Source: an uncultured Methylocystaceae bacterium (GTDB lineage: Bacteria > Pseudomonadota > Alphaproteobacteria > Rhizobiales > Beijerinckiaceae). Taken from it: a stretch of 5,525 bases of DNA. The position numbers were made by a program, and so were the translations under genes. Below, piece after piece: positions 5,088-5,525 of this stretch. The notes under the pieces were generated by a model. That model searched no databases. It was not told where the DNA came from and worked only from the letters and a program-made list of their open reading frames with translations. Each line of letters starts with the position of its first letter. Position 1 is the stretch's first letter. The stretch spans positions 1 to 5,525 of the forward strand of contig CAMFKC010000205.1 in NCBI GenBank assembly GCA_945956975.1. Reading direction: 5' to 3'.

Positions 5088-5525
5088 TCAGCGGCCTGCG
5101 AAGGCTGGCTTGCGCTTCTCGACGAAGGCCTTGGAGGCTTCCTTGTGATCGTCGGTGGCCGAGGCCAGCGAATGATGCAGCGCCTCGGCGTCGAAGGCGG
5201 CCTTCAGCGTGCCGGCCTCGGCGGCGATGAAGTTCTTCTTGATGAGGCCGTAAGTGACGGTCGGGCCATCAGCCATCTGCCGCGCCAGCGCGCGCGCCTC
5301 CTTCATCACGTCGGCATCCGGCACGGCGCGGCTGACGATGTTCATCGTGGCGGCTTCCTTGCCCGAGAGCACGGGCGACAGCAGGTAGAGTTCGCGCGCC
5401 TTGGCGGGGCCGACCAGCTGCGACAGGAAATAGGTGCCGCCGAAATCGCCCGAGAGACCGACCTTGGCGAAGGCGGTGGTGATCTTGGCCGTCTCGCCGG
5501 CGATGCGTATGTCGCAGGCCATGGC
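5088..5525 (-). CDS. Enoyl-CoA hydratase/isomerase (crotonase) family protein, PaaG-like; 5' end beyond window
   Basis: C-terminal 145 codons or so of a crotonase-fold enzyme; the frame stays open to the window edge (the codon before the Met at 5520-5522 is Ala), so that Met is internal. AMACDIRIAGETAKITTAFAKVGLSGDFGGT aligns closely, from memory, with the E. coli PaaG segment AKFVMAFSKLGLIPDCGGT, and the end KAFVEKRKPAFAGR resembles PaaG's AFLAKRSPQFTGK. In the rat hydratase frame the Glu164 slot is Phe here, whereas the Asp in SGDFGGT (codon 5445-5447) matches the catalytic Asp of PaaG. This favours an enoyl-CoA isomerase or related CoA-thioester reaction over ordinary hydration. The substrate is unknown. 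It sits one base upstream of the VOC gene and any promoter lies outside the window. Confidence 0.9.
   Translation of the reverse strand, partial: AMACDIRIAGETAKITTAFAKVGLSGDFGGTYFLSQLVGPAKARELYLLSPVLSGKEAATMNIVSRAVPDADVMKEARALARQMADGPTVTYGLIKKNFIAAEAGTLKAAFDAEALHHSLASATDDHKEASKAFVEKRKPAFAGR

Noticed and set aside
4349..5230. A 293-codon plus-strand open frame across the VOC and crotonase genes
   Set aside because: It spans two clearly coding minus-strand genes and their junction and has a biased Arg-rich composition.

Overview
This window looks like chromosomal DNA from a GC-rich alphaproteobacterium, most likely of the order Hyphomicrobiales (Rhizobiales). The pointers are the tRNA-Ala / FYDLN-acid protein / aroA / cmk gene order, a class II (CP4-like) EPSP synthase, GTG starts, GC-rich third codon positions, and GC-rich palindromic intergenic repeats of a kind known from Bradyrhizobium relatives. 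The genus cannot be settled from the sequence alone.

Layout, left to right. Positions 20-145 hold a tRNA-Ala(GGC) on the minus strand with a strong intrinsic terminator. Positions 252-629 (minus) encode a small acidic TIGR02300/FYDLN_acid family protein with an intact four-cysteine zinc-ribbon-like N-terminus. A 217-bp divergent promoter region (630-846) separates it from aroA (847-2187, plus). aroA overlaps cmk (2184-2807) by the four bases ATGA. The usual alphaproteobacterial neighbour of cmk, rpsA, does not follow. Instead there is a 219-bp repeat-packed intergenic region (2808-3026), then a 12-TM-type major facilitator transporter of aromatic/organic-acid symporter appearance (3027-4247). 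Two exact inverted copies of a 23-bp palindromic repeat fill nearly all of the gap to the convergent minus-strand pair: a two-module VOC protein (4313-5086) and, upstream of it, a PaaG-like crotonase-fold enzyme (5088 to beyond the window end). These two are one base apart and probably form an operon.

How the parts work together. aroA (shikimate pathway) and cmk (CMP/dCMP phosphorylation) are core housekeeping genes in a translationally coupled operon. The transporter and the crotonase/VOC pair look like accessory catabolic functions, plausibly uptake of an organic acid and CoA-thioester metabolism, but nothing ties them to one pathway.

The most notable structure is in the repeats. Family A (two copies, 2863-2970) keeps its arms but has a completely different central stem in each copy, with base pairing preserved. 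Family B (four copies, at 2810, 2988, 4250 and 4288) brackets the transporter gene and includes a 27-bp direct repeat on either side of it. I see no clear new multi-gene system here. No gene-free stretch exceeds 300 bases.
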